Shown one piece after another: positions 29,933 through 38,116 of a DNA stretch of 64,000 nt. Source of the stretch: CBDBJL01 sp965206365 (GTDB lineage: Bacteria; Pseudomonadota; Alphaproteobacteria; JABAAW01; JAHZMA01); NCBI GenBank assembly GCA_965206365.1, contig CBDBJL010000024.1, positions 28,461 through 92,460 on the forward strand, in the 5' to 3' direction. Below the pieces are notes generated by a model. It was not told the origin of the DNA and ran no database searches. It worked only from the letters and a program-made list of their open reading frames with translations. Position numbers and translations under genes: made by a program. Position 1 is the stretch's first letter; each line of letters opens with the position of its first letter.

Positions 29933-30068
29933 AATTTGCTTCCCACCATCGGATAAATTCACGAAGCGACATTTGTTGTACTTCCATAAGATTCATGTTC
30001 CATTGTTGCGCTGCCCTTAAAATAATTTGGCGCATTATTCTATCTTGCATTTGCCAATCATGCGCCAC
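29889..30068 (-). CDS. Small phage-tail-chaperone-like protein (second of pair)
   Basis: 59 codons from GTG 30068. The compact helical pattern MSLREFIRWWEAN resembles the small second chaperone of phage tail assembly (P2 GpE type: aromatic, M-x-L-x-E-L-x2-W). It lies in the same reading frame as the upstream chaperone (30072-30344), whose TAA stop is separated from this GTG by a single codon, and no ribosome binding site is visible. Expression by reinitiation or stop-codon read-through would give a chaperone fusion, the counterpart of the frameshift product in other phages. Confidence 0.5.
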   Translation of the reverse strand: MAHDWQMQDRIMRQIILRAAQQWNMNLMEVQQMSLREFIRWWEANYENDQTKINEHNAQ

Positions 30069-30071
30069 GGA

Positions 30072-30344
30072 TTATTCGTCCATTTTATTGGCTGCGGCAA
30101 CAATGAGACTGTAATCTTTGAAATTTAATTTTTCTACCAATGCCATCCCCGGATTTTTAATATTGCCAATTTGTAAAACGCGCTGGGCTAAAATATGAAC
30201 TCCGCGAGCATCGTCACTTAAATTACTGTGCGGGCTTAATAAATCTTTCACGATCATTTCTCGTAGAATTAGTTCTTTATGTTCAATGCCATTTTCGTCA
30301 CGAAGCCCGCGGTCTAATTGGATGATTGTGGTTGCATAATTCAT
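30072..30344 (-). CDS. Phage tail assembly chaperone-like protein
   Basis: 90 residues with the layout of the Mu gp41/P2 gpE chaperone class (Phage_TAC_7-like). It has a beta start (TTIIQLDRGL), then KELILREMIVKDLL, a central helix, and a C-terminal LNFKDYSLIVAAANKM. These small proteins coat the tape measure before tail-tube growth. A good AAGGAAAT site lies before ATG 30344. A decayed relative with the same order of motifs is at 38547-38960. No other tail, capsid or integrase gene is nearby, so it is either a relic or a retained element of a tail-like particle. Confidence 0.55.
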   Translation of the reverse strand: MNYATTIIQLDRGLRDENGIEHKELILREMIVKDLLSPHSNLSDDARGVHILAQRVLQIGNIKNPGMALVEKLNFKDYSLIVAAANKMDE

Positions 30345-30577
30345 TGTGATTTCCTTTTTTGCTTGCGTTTAGTTAATGTTCTTATTGATACCACAAAAAT
30401 GAGTCTATCGCTATGGGAAAAAATCAACAAAAAATAAAATCAAATAATTCAATATGTTATTTGAGTTTATTTCTCTAATGTTCTTTTCAATAAAAACAGA
30501 TCTTAATGGCTGTTCAGCATAATGAAAATCGCAATATTGTAAGAAATTTTATCATTTTTGATAAGGAACATATTTAT

Positions 30578-30587
30578 TTCACGTGAA
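30578..30587. promoter_or_regulatory. TTCACGTGAA palindrome before ahpC
   Basis: A perfect 10-bp palindrome 49 bases before the ahpC start, in a 290-bp gene-free leader (30345-30635). Location suggests an operator for a redox-responsive regulator, but it does not match a motif I can name. Confidence 0.3.
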
Positions 30588-30635
30588 GAATATGTTACTT
30601 TACCCCTTTACAAAAACTTTAAGAGAGGTATCTTT

Positions 30636-31175
30636 ATGCTTGGTGTGGGTGAAAAATTTCCAGAATTTAACTTAAAGGCGACGGTTTCTAACGATATAGC
30701 CACTGCTTTTCAGAATGTTTCTAATAATAATTACCAAGGCAAATGGTTGGTAATTTTCTTTTGGCCCAAAGATTTCACTTTTGTGTGTCCTACCGAGATT
30801 GCTGATTTTGGTAGATTAAACGCTGAGTTTAATGACCGTGATGCGCAAATTTTGGGATGCAGTACAGATAGCGAATTTGTGCATCTTGCCTGGAGGCGGG
30901 ATCATGAAGAACTGCGTGATTTACCGTTTCCAATGCTTGCGGATATTAAGCGAGAATTATCAGTAAATTTAGGCATTCTGCACCCGGCAGAAGGTGTTGC
31001 TCAACGGGCTGTTTTTATTGTTGATCCCGATTCTGTTATTCGTTTTGTTATGATGACCGATCTTTCCGTAGGGCGCAACACCAAAGAGGTTTTGCGGGTG
31101 TTGGATGCATTGCAAACTGACGAGCTTTGTCCATGCAATTGGAAACAAGGTGAAGATACGCTGAATGTGGCATAA
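30636..31175 (+). CDS. ahpC: Alkyl hydroperoxide reductase C (peroxiredoxin)
   Basis: A two-cysteine peroxiredoxin of 179 residues that reduces peroxides. The peroxidatic Cys is near residue 51 in DFTFVCPTE. The C-terminus has CPCNWKQG, the double-cysteine tail known from mycobacterial-type AhpC enzymes that are recycled by AhpD rather than AhpF. ATG 30636 follows AGAGAGGT; the frame opens further upstream to 30558, but that extension lacks family residues. It is directly followed by ahpD, and the two form the expected couple. Confidence 0.95.
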   Translation: MLGVGEKFPEFNLKATVSNDIATAFQNVSNNNYQGKWLVIFFWPKDFTFVCPTEIADFGRLNAEFNDRDAQILGCSTDSEFVHLAWRRDHEELRDLPFPMLADIKRELSVNLGILHPAEGVAQRAVFIVDPDSVIRFVMMTDLSVGRNTKEVLRVLDALQTDELCPCNWKQGEDTLNVA

Positions 31176-31202
31176 ATTCATGAATGTTAGGCTATTTTTA
31201 CT

Positions 31203-31718
31203 ATGGAAGCATTAAGAACTCAATTACAGAGTTACGCTCGGGATACTCGACTTAATCTTGGGGCTTTGTACGATGAAATGTTGGATATAGAAGAAAGCGT
31301 TGTGTTTGGGTGCGCGCTTTCTTGTGCTTATACAAGTCAAAACTCTGAAATTATTACTGCTTTTCAAAGAATAGCCTATGAAAAATGTACAAAATATCAG
31401 ATCGAGGGCGCGAAAGCCGCCGCTGTGGTGATGGCGCAGAATAATGTTTATTATCGTACGCTTGGATTGTTGAAAGATGCTGAATATCGGAATGTGCCAA
31501 CGAAATTACGGATGAATATTATTAAACAGCCGCCGGTTGAAAAAACGATTTTTGAATATTTTTGTATTGCGGTATCCGCGATGAATGGTTGCCAAAATTG
31601 CCTTAATGCCCATAGTGAGGCTTTGCTTCAGGCGGGTTGGACACATGCGAAAGTGCAATCAGCTTTGCGAATTGCTGCCATTATTGCCGCAGCCTCGCAA
31701 GCTTTGGTGATTGGTTGA
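31203..31718 (+). CDS. ahpD: Alkylhydroperoxidase AhpD
   Basis: 171 residues, all alpha, with the AhpD active-site pattern E-x-C-x2-C-x3-H: the stretch NGCQNCLNAHSEALL near residue 131 carries both cysteines and the histidine. AhpD recycles AhpC, taking electrons from lipoylated dihydrolipoamide succinyltransferase in the mycobacterial system. It begins 27 bases behind ahpC and ends only 5 bases before the convergent dinB stop. Confidence 0.93.
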   Translation: MEALRTQLQSYARDTRLNLGALYDEMLDIEESVVFGCALSCAYTSQNSEIITAFQRIAYEKCTKYQIEGAKAAAVVMAQNNVYYRTLGLLKDAEYRNVPTKLRMNIIKQPPVEKTIFEYFCIAVSAMNGCQNCLNAHSEALLQAGWTHAKVQSALRIAAIIAAASQALVIG

Positions 31719-31723
31719 AAACA

Positions 31724-32833
31724 TTAAAGGCAAAATAGGGGAAGTGTGCCTTTATTTTGGGATAATCCTGATGCAGTTAAACCAATTAAACGATAATAAT
31801 TATGCTGATTATGCGAGGCTTGTTTAAGCAAATGATGTGCTGCGACTCGAATGTTTTTGGCATCGCGAAAGGGCTCGTTGATGGTGATATTACGATTTAA
31901 GGTGGTAAAATTGCTATGGCGTAATTTTAAGCTGATCGTATAGCAACTTTGGTGATGTTGTTTTAACCGAGTTTCAAGATTGAAACTCATCTCATCTACT
32001 AGCTGATAGAGCTTCTCGCTGATAGGCAGGTCACGATTAAATGTACGCTCAATAGAAATAATTTTGTTAAGGCGTTGAGAAATTCGTTGTGGACGAGCTT
32101 CAGCCAGGCTCATTTGCTTTAGGGTAGCGCCGAATTTCCCTAAATGTGCGATTAATTTTAGGGGGTCTTCACCTTGTAATTGCGAGATTCGAGTAATGCC
32201 TATTTTTTGCAAATGTTTTTGGGTGGCAAAACCAACTCCTGGTAATAATCCTACAGGTTTATCCGCGAGAAAATAACGAATTTCTGTTTTTCCCATTGCG
32301 GTTAAACCATTGGGTTTATCGATGTTACAGATAATTTTTGCCATTACTGGATTCACACCAAGCCCAAAGGATATCGTTAGTTTAAGCTGCCTGCGAATTT
32401 GATTTTGGAGGTGACGACATAGGGTCATTTTGTCTCCGGAATAATGTCGAAGATCTAGATAACCTTCATCCATTCGATCAAAATAAAGGGGGAGTTTTTC
32501 GGTCAATAAAATTTCTTTAATCTGCTTGCGAGCCATGTAATATTTCGTAAAATTATGCGGTATCAGGGTTAATTTAGGGCAAAGTTTTTTGGCATGTATC
32601 ACCGGCATTGCTGATTTTATACCGTAAAGCCTAGCCAAATAACAGGCTGCTGCTACAACAGTACGCGGACCATTGCCGGCTACCACAATCGGTTTGCTAT
32701 TCAAGCTGGGATGATCGCGCTTCTCGACGGCAGCAAAGAAGCAATCGCAATCAAAATAGGCAATTGTAAGCTCAGAAGTTGGTGATTTTATGCTTGATTC
32801 GATCATTTTCATTTTTTTTGATATTTTGGACAT
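31724..32833 (-). CDS. dinB: DNA polymerase IV (Y-family, DinB-like)
   Basis: A 369-residue translesion polymerase. Visible: the first catalytic aspartate region AYFDCDCFFAAVE, VVAGNGPRTVVAAACYLARLYGI, the second acidic pair in DRMDEGYLDL, FGLGVNPVMAKIICNIDKPNG and helix-hairpin-helix LLPGVGFATQKHLQKIGI, then the little-finger domain. Most relatives have S-L/I-D-E-A-Y-L-D at the second site; here it is DRMDEGYLDL, so the serine and alanine are changed but both acidic residues stay. No C-terminal beta-clamp motif of the usual QxxLxLF form is evident, but the last residues LPLFCL may serve. Confidence 0.92.
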   Translation of the reverse strand: MSKISKKMKMIESSIKSPTSELTIAYFDCDCFFAAVEKRDHPSLNSKPIVVAGNGPRTVVAAACYLARLYGIKSAMPVIHAKKLCPKLTLIPHNFTKYYMARKQIKEILLTEKLPLYFDRMDEGYLDLRHYSGDKMTLCRHLQNQIRRQLKLTISFGLGVNPVMAKIICNIDKPNGLTAMGKTEIRYFLADKPVGLLPGVGFATQKHLQKIGITRISQLQGEDPLKLIAHLGKFGATLKQMSLAEARPQRISQRLNKIISIERTFNRDLPISEKLYQLVDEMSFNLETRLKQHHQSCYTISLKLRHSNFTTLNRNITINEPFRDAKNIRVAAHHLLKQASHNQHNYYRLIGLTASGLSQNKGTLPLFCL

Positions 32834-32947
32834 TAGGATCAGTTTTTCATTTACATTTTTTTTGAGCGAAGGTTTTGTTAATTACAAGTTCCTTATAAAT
32901 TCTTAGTATAAAATGCCTTCTCCTGTAAAGTTGAAAAATAGGAACTA

Positions 32948-33030
32948 TCAAAAAAAGCGGCAAAAAAAGCGGCAAAAAAAGGTGGCCAAGAAAGCGGCAA
33001 AAAGAGCGGTTAAGAAAGCGGAAAGAAATC
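32948..33030 (+). repeat. Degenerate 12-bp A-rich tandem repeat
   Basis: Imperfect copies of AAAAAAAGCGGC lie 50 bases upstream of tRNA-His. Read from ATG 32913 they encode a lysine/alanine/arginine run (KKRQKKRQKKVAKKAAKRAV) reminiscent of histone-H1-like tails, but the frame continues without stop into the tRNA, so it is probably the remnant or fusion of a broken gene rather than a working one. Confidence 0.5.
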
Positions 33031-33082
33031 TATTGAAAAATAATGTATTATCGCTTAAGAATGAATGGCATTTTGAGTTTTT

Positions 33083-33160
33083 GGTGGTTGTAGCTCAGTT
33101 GGTTAGAGCGCCTGGTTGTGGTTCAGGAGGTCGTGGGTTCAAATCCCATCAGTCACCCCA
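33083..33160 (+). tRNA. tRNA-His(GUG)
   Basis: Full cloverleaf including the extra G at position -1 (33083) opposite C73, which is the identity element for histidine. The acceptor stem GTGGTTG pairs with CAGTCAC with two G-U wobbles, the D arm is GCTCAGTTGGTTAGAGC, the anticodon loop is TTGTGGT (GTG), and the T arm is GTGGGTTCAAATCCCAT. CCA is encoded at 33158-33160. It lies 44 bases before glmU and could share its transcript. tRNA-His is one of the substrates of the queuosine enzymes at the left of the window. Confidence 0.96.
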
Positions 33161-33204
33161 CCTAGTTTTAGTGATCTTGTTGATCCAGATGATGTTTTGA
33201 TTTT

Positions 33205-34623
33205 ATGGATGATGTAACAATTATCATTCTTGCTGCCGGGCAGGGAACAAGAATGTGTTGTAAGACACCGAAGGTTTTGCATAAAATTGCGGGTTTGTCT
33301 TTGTTAGGCCATGTGGTTGCGATGGCGCAAAAATTACTCAGTGATGATTTGGGGCTCTCAGGAGATATTTGGTTGGTTTTATCACCGGAAAATGGTACTG
33401 AAATCTCGCAATATTTTCCGAATATTCCTGTGCATATTCAAAAGCAATATCAAGGTACAGGCGGGGCACTGAAAAGTTTTTTCACTCAGCAGGATCAATT
33501 GGCTCAAGAAGGGGTGGGCGGCAATCGATTAGGTAAGAAAATTTTGGTTCTTTATGGTGATACGCCTTTTATTGATTTAGCTCTTGCGCAAAAATTACTT
33601 CAAGCCACAGGCGATGCCGGGTTAGCGGTCTTAGGTTTTGATGCTACTGATCCCGGATCTTATGGGCGTATTATTTTGGCAGAAAATAATACGAAAAATC
33701 GAGCCGTTGATGCGATTATTGAAGCAAAAGAATTATCTGCCGAGCAACAGAATATTCGCCTATGCAATGGCGGAATCATGGCCATGATTACGGCGCAATC
33801 TAGAATTTGGTTATCGCAATTATCGAATCAGAATGCTACAGGAGAATATTATCTCACTGATTTAGTGGCCTTGGCACGTCAACAAGGCGATGCCGACATT
33901 CAAATGGTGAAGGCGTTTGAAGAGCAAGTTATGGGCGTTAATTCTTTGCTGGAGCTAGCGAATGCTGAAAAATTATGGCAACAACAAAAGCGCGCACAAT
34001 TTATGGCAAATGGGGTGATGATGCAAGACCCTGAATCAATATTTTTCAGCTATGATACGAAAATTGCGGCCAATGTTACTTTGCAGCATCACATTCATTT
34101 CGGTATTGGGGTAGAAATTGCAGAATATGCCCATATTAAAAGTTTTTGCCATATTGAAGGGGCTAAAATTGGAGCCCATGCGCAGATTGGTCCGTTGGCA
34201 CGCTTGCGCCCGCAAACGCAAATTGGCGAGCATGCTGCGGTAGGAAATTTTGTTGAGGTAAAAAATAGTTGCTTAGATTCCGGCGTGAAAGCGGGGCATC
34301 TTGCGTATTTAGGGGATGCGAAGATCGGTTCTGATAGTAATATTGGTGCTGGAACCATTACGTGTAATTATGATGGCTGCAAGAAAGAAGAAACTTTGAT
34401 TGGGAAAAATGTATTTGTGGGTTCCAATAGTGCGCTTATTGCTCCGATTGTTGTGGGTGATGATGCGTTGATTGCTGCGGGCAGTGTGATTACCAAGGAT
34501 GTGGTTGCGAATGAGTTAGCGACAGCACGCGGGGTCCAAAAAAATCTTGCAAATCATGGTATGAAATATCGTAGAAAAAAGGAACTATCGATAAAGGGAA
34601 AGCATCATAAAGGGAAAACATAA
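33205..34623 (+). CDS. glmU: Bifunctional GlcN-1-P acetyltransferase / GlcNAc-1-P uridylyltransferase GlmU
   Basis: Makes UDP-GlcNAc for peptidoglycan and lipid A. The N-terminal uridylyltransferase has LAAGQGTRMCCKTPKVLHKIAG (the G-x-G-T-R-M and Lys motif), QGTGGALKSF, YGDTPF and CNGGIMAM. The C-terminal left-handed beta helix (from about residue 260) has many hexapeptide steps (AHIKSFCHIEGAKIGAHAQI) and the acetyl-CoA site around GAGTITCNYDG. 472 residues is normal. Its TAA stop shares one base with the glmS ATG. Confidence 0.97.
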   Translation: MDDVTIIILAAGQGTRMCCKTPKVLHKIAGLSLLGHVVAMAQKLLSDDLGLSGDIWLVLSPENGTEISQYFPNIPVHIQKQYQGTGGALKSFFTQQDQLAQEGVGGNRLGKKILVLYGDTPFIDLALAQKLLQATGDAGLAVLGFDATDPGSYGRIILAENNTKNRAVDAIIEAKELSAEQQNIRLCNGGIMAMITAQSRIWLSQLSNQNATGEYYLTDLVALARQQGDADIQMVKAFEEQVMGVNSLLELANAEKLWQQQKRAQFMANGVMMQDPESIFFSYDTKIAANVTLQHHIHFGIGVEIAEYAHIKSFCHIEGAKIGAHAQIGPLARLRPQTQIGEHAAVGNFVEVKNSCLDSGVKAGHLAYLGDAKIGSDSNIGAGTITCNYDGCKKEETLIGKNVFVGSNSALIAPIVVGDDALIAAGSVITKDVVANELATARGVQKNLANHGMKYRRKKELSIKGKHHKGKT

Positions 34624-36509
34624 TGTGCGGTATTATTGGAATTATGAGCAAGAGTCAGGCAACTGTTGGTAATTTGTTAGAAGCCTTAAAGCGACTTGAA
34701 TATCGAGGTTATGATTCTGCGGGTATTGCGACTTTAAGCCAGGATCAGCAAGGGGTTTTACAAATTATGCGTCGTCGTGCTGAGGGGAAATTACATCATT
34801 TAGAAACTTTACTTGAACGCGAGCCTTTGCTGGGCACTGTGGGTATTGGGCATACTCGTTGGGCAACGCATGGGGCACCGATTATTGCCAATGCCCATCC
34901 GCATGGCAATACGCAGCTTATGTTGGTGCATAACGGAATTATTGAAAATTTTCATGAATTGCGCCAAAAATTTGAAAAAAATATTCTTTTTGAAAGCGAT
35001 ACGGATACGGAAATTGTGGTGCATTTAATTACGCATTATTTAAATCAGGGGGATGCGCCTAGGCATGCCCTGCAGAAATCTTTGGCTGAATTAGAAGGGG
35101 CTTTTGCTTTGGTTGTAATGTTTCGTGATTGTCCAGAAACGCTTTATGGTGCTAGGCAAGGTTCGCCTTTGGTGATTGGTTATGGGATGGCGGGGCAAGA
35201 TCAGCAGCAAGAGTATTTTTTTGGCTCAGATGCTTTGGCATTGGCAGGATTAGCCCAGGAAATTTGCTATATGGAAGATGGTGATTATGCCGAAATTAGT
35301 CTTGGTAAAGTGGTTTTATACAATCAAGCTGGCATAGAAATCACACGCCCGACTGATATTGTTGCAATTTCAAATGCGATGATTGGCAAGGGGAAATATC
35401 GACATTTTATGCTAAAGGAAATTTGGGAACAACCCACCGTGATTGGTAGCTCGCTGGCAAGAATTTATGATCCTGTACGGAAATTCTTGTGTTTTCCTGA
35501 TTTGCCGATTGCTCCGAAAGATCTTAGCAAAATTACCATTATTGCGTGTGGTACGGCTTATTACGCTGGGCTTGTTGCCAAATATTGGATTGAACAATGG
35601 GCAAAAATTGCTGTTGAAGTTGATATTGCCTCAGAATTTCGGTATCGCACGCCGGTATTGCCAAAGAAAAATGGTCTGGTATTGATTATTAGTCAATCAG
35701 GTGAAACAATGGATACGCTTGAGGCAATGCGTTATGCGAAACAGCATGGGCAGAAGGTTTTAGCGATTGTTAATGTAGAAAAATCGACGATTGCCCGTGA
35801 GGCTGATGGTGTTATTTATACCCATGCGGGTCCAGAAATTGGGGTTGCCTCTACCAAGGCCTTCACTAGCCAGCTGAGTGTGATTGCCGCTTTGGCGCAA
35901 TATTTAGCGCAAAGCAATGCTGGCAAGAATGTGCGAGATCACGAGATTATCGAGGCTTTGGCACATTTGCCGAGTAAAATGATGCAAATATTAGCACAAG
36001 AGCATATGATTTTGGAAATTGCGCATCATTTGCAAGAGGTGCGTGATGTTATATTTTTGGGGCGAGGGCGGTTATATCCGATTGCACTTGAAGGCGCGCT
36101 TAAGCTGAAGGAAATTTCGTATATTCATGCTGAGGCTTATGCGGCAGGTGAGTTGAAACATGGCCCGATCGCGTTGATTGATGAGCATATGCCGATTGTA
36201 GCATTGGCACCTGAAGATGAATTATTTGATAAAATGCTATCGAATGTGCAAGAGGTGATGAGCCGTGGGGGGAAGGTGATTTTTATTTCGGGGGCTACGG
36301 GTATTGAATGTTTGCAACAGCAACTTAGCCCACAAAATGGCAAATCAACAGAGCTATTGGCAACGATTGAAGTTCCTTTGTGCCATAATGATTTAACGCC
36401 AATTCTTTATAGTTTGCCGGTGCAACTTTTGGCATATCACACTGCGGTGCTGAAAGGCACGGATGTTGACCAACCACGTAATTTAGCGAAATCGGTAACC
36501 GTGGAATGA
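34623..36509 (+). CDS. glmS: Glutamine-fructose-6-phosphate aminotransferase GlmS
   Basis: First step of amino-sugar synthesis: fructose-6-P plus glutamine to glucosamine-6-P. The N-terminal glutaminase has the nucleophile Cys after the initiator Met (MCGIIGI), LEYRGYDSAG, HTRWATHG and HNGIIENF. Two SIS isomerase domains follow (IIACGTAYYAG, ISQSGETMDTLEAM, STKAFTSQ) and the protein ends in the typical PRNLAKSVTVE. 628 residues is about 20 longer than average because of small insertions. Translation is coupled to glmU through TAATG. Confidence 0.97.
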   Translation: MCGIIGIMSKSQATVGNLLEALKRLEYRGYDSAGIATLSQDQQGVLQIMRRRAEGKLHHLETLLEREPLLGTVGIGHTRWATHGAPIIANAHPHGNTQLMLVHNGIIENFHELRQKFEKNILFESDTDTEIVVHLITHYLNQGDAPRHALQKSLAELEGAFALVVMFRDCPETLYGARQGSPLVIGYGMAGQDQQQEYFFGSDALALAGLAQEICYMEDGDYAEISLGKVVLYNQAGIEITRPTDIVAISNAMIGKGKYRHFMLKEIWEQPTVIGSSLARIYDPVRKFLCFPDLPIAPKDLSKITIIACGTAYYAGLVAKYWIEQWAKIAVEVDIASEFRYRTPVLPKKNGLVLIISQSGETMDTLEAMRYAKQHGQKVLAIVNVEKSTIAREADGVIYTHAGPEIGVASTKAFTSQLSVIAALAQYLAQSNAGKNVRDHEIIEALAHLPSKMMQILAQEHMILEIAHHLQEVRDVIFLGRGRLYPIALEGALKLKEISYIHAEAYAAGELKHGPIALIDEHMPIVALAPEDELFDKMLSNVQEVMSRGGKVIFISGATGIECLQQQLSPQNGKSTELLATIEVPLCHNDLTPILYSLPVQLLAYHTAVLKGTDVDQPRNLAKSVTVE

Positions 36510-36708
36510 TTTCGTATGGAACATACTATTAGTTAATTTTTTTTTTGATATATTACCCTTATAAACCATTTGTTCCTCTGTCCTTATGAATTCTTTATCG
36601 ACAATTATGGTTTTATTGATAGGATTTGTATAATGACCGAAAGGAATTGTTGGGTTGGTTATTGGAAATGGTATATCAATCGAAGTGATAGTATTTTTGC
36701 TAACTCTG
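36510..36708. other. Intergenic behind glmS
   Basis: Starts with a small hairpin (GTATG-GAA-CATAC, 36514-36526) followed ten bases later by a run of T, a weak terminator candidate for glmS. A 31-codon frame from ATG 36633 is open but has no support. Confidence 0.35.
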
Positions 36709-36838
36709 ATTTAACTTATAAAAATTAACTCTCTTTTCTGTATTAAAGAGTTTAAAACCCAATTTTTCAATCATTTTAATCGAAGGGACATTTTCCTCTT
36801 TAACCTCACATAAACAAGACCCCTTCCGTTCTATTTAT
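36709..36838 (-). pseudogene. C-terminal stub of a GNAT acetyltransferase
   Basis: On the minus strand one frame reads CEVKEENVPSIKMIEKLGFK and continues LFNTEKRVNFYKLN to a TAG stop. N-x2-S-x3-(I/Y)-E-K-x-GF is the conserved last motif of GNAT N-acetyltransferases. The acetyl-CoA binding part is gone; the stub begins at the end of the formyltransferase gene. It suggests that the formyltransferase/DUF218 locus once included an amino-sugar acetyltransferase. Confidence 0.6.
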
Positions 36839-37424
36839 CAAGATTGTATTCCTCCAACACACAGAGTGGTGTATCCCAACCGTCTTCCAAAAGGTGGTTC
36901 AAATTTATCTTATCTTTAACCTTGTGAGATGTTCCATTGCCAACTTGTTTTTGTCGTTTACATCTTATTGTTTTTATATCTTGCCAGTTCTTTTTAAACA
37001 AATCTTGAATAGTTAACTGCAACTTTTCATACGATGTTGCAAGTGTCTCTTGTTTTGTATCAAATTCAACTTTCTTTTGAACAATAATATCTCCGGTATC
37101 AATACCCTCATCTAAATAATGAATAGTAACACCTTTAGGAGTATTTTCTACAAAACTCCAAAAGTTAGGATCTGCCCCTTGGTTAAAAGGAAGATATGAT
37201 ATATGTAAGTTTATTGCTCTAGCAGGAAAAAGATCTAAAATATCCTTACCAAGAATATGACGGTAACCATAACTCACAATAAAGTTAATATTGTTTGAAT
37301 GTATTAGTTCTGTAGTTATTTTTTCAGAAGTTTGCATTACAAATCCTTCAACACTTATTAACCACTTTAAAAGGGGGGATGTATCATCACCTAAGAACAA
37401 AATTTTATTTTCTATATGTTTCAT
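36831..37424 (-). CDS. Formyltransferase-family protein, probably for an amino sugar
   Basis: About 197 residues from ATG 37424; the frame opens to 37469. The formyl-transferase N fold is clear: INFIVSYGYRHILGKDILDL, then INLHISYLPFNQGADPNFWS, VTIHYLDEGIDTGDII. The Asn-His-Asp catalytic set of the family (N and H of INLH, D of DTGDII) is retained. The protein lacks the C-terminal domain of methionyl-tRNA formyltransferase, so a sugar amine of a surface glycan is the more likely acceptor. The paired DUF218 gene stops 44 bases upstream, and a GNAT stub follows. Low GC and strand suggest an acquired island. Confidence 0.75.
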   Translation of the reverse strand: MKHIENKILFLGDDTSPLLKWLISVEGFVMQTSEKITTELIHSNNINFIVSYGYRHILGKDILDLFPARAINLHISYLPFNQGADPNFWSFVENTPKGVTIHYLDEGIDTGDIIVQKKVEFDTKQETLATSYEKLQLTIQDLFKKNWQDIKTIRCKRQKQVGNGTSHKVKDKINLNHLLEDGWDTPLCVLEEYNLDK

Positions 37425-37468
37425 AATAATCCACTTATAGTGTTTCTTATCAGTTTCAATAAAAGACA

Positions 37469-38038
37469 CTAAACCTTAGGATAAATGTCACCGTTATAAT
37501 AAGGGTGATCTGCACATAATCGTTTATATATTAAAACGTCATCTCCAGACTTAATACCGTTAAAAGTTTTATAAAATACATTCAATGATTTGTCTTCCAG
37601 TTCTGATAATTCCTTTTTTTTAGTGGTTTTTGACCCTATAACCTTAACTATATATTGTTCTCCGTAAATATAGGAAAATATTTTATGTGTTCTTAAAACG
37701 TGATAATCACTTGTCACTATCAACAAGTTATTCAGACCTTTTTTCTTGATAATATTAATCTTTGTAAATATAGCATCCCCAACAGTATCTCTTGAGTTGG
37801 TTTCAGTTAAAACTAATTCATGTGAAATATGACTGTTATTAACTATATATGACTTCATTGCATCAGCAATTGCAATATTAGAGTCATCTTTATAATCCCA
37901 ACCACATGTAATAATAAAAGAATATTTATTTTTACGAAATATATCCATAGCAAGGTCTAGTCTAGAACATGACTCTTTGTTAAGTTGACCTGATTTGTCC
38001 ATCCAATTTCCAAGAACAATAATTATGGGATTTTTCAT
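37469..38038 (-). CDS. DUF218 / YdcF-SanA-ElyC-family protein
   Basis: 189 residues with the DUF218 pattern: IIVLGNWMDKSGQLN at the start, a second strand FIITCGWDYKDDSNIA, then VLTETNSRDTVGDAIF, LLIVTSDYHVLRTHKIF. The family has a Rossmann-like fold, and members act in envelope or polysaccharide processes; a precise reaction is not established. No signal peptide, so cytoplasmic. It is the upstream partner of the formyltransferase, and their fixed association suggests a common glycan pathway. Confidence 0.75.
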   Translation of the reverse strand: MKNPIIIVLGNWMDKSGQLNKESCSRLDLAMDIFRKNKYSFIITCGWDYKDDSNIAIADAMKSYIVNNSHISHELVLTETNSRDTVGDAIFTKINIIKKKGLNNLLIVTSDYHVLRTHKIFSYIYGEQYIVKVIGSKTTKKKELSELEDKSLNVFYKTFNGIKSGDDVLIYKRLCADHPYYNGDIYPKV

Positions 38039-38116
38039 AGTTTATATTACTAACAATATTGTTTAAAATTCTGACTAAGATTGCCAACTTGAAGTTTAAC
38101 ACTGTCTAATGTTAAC

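Noticed and set aside
32913..33200. 95-codon plus-strand frame ending VAQLVRAPGCGSGGRGFKSH
   Set aside because: The second half is the well-known false translation of a tRNA gene (tRNA-His at 33083-33160).
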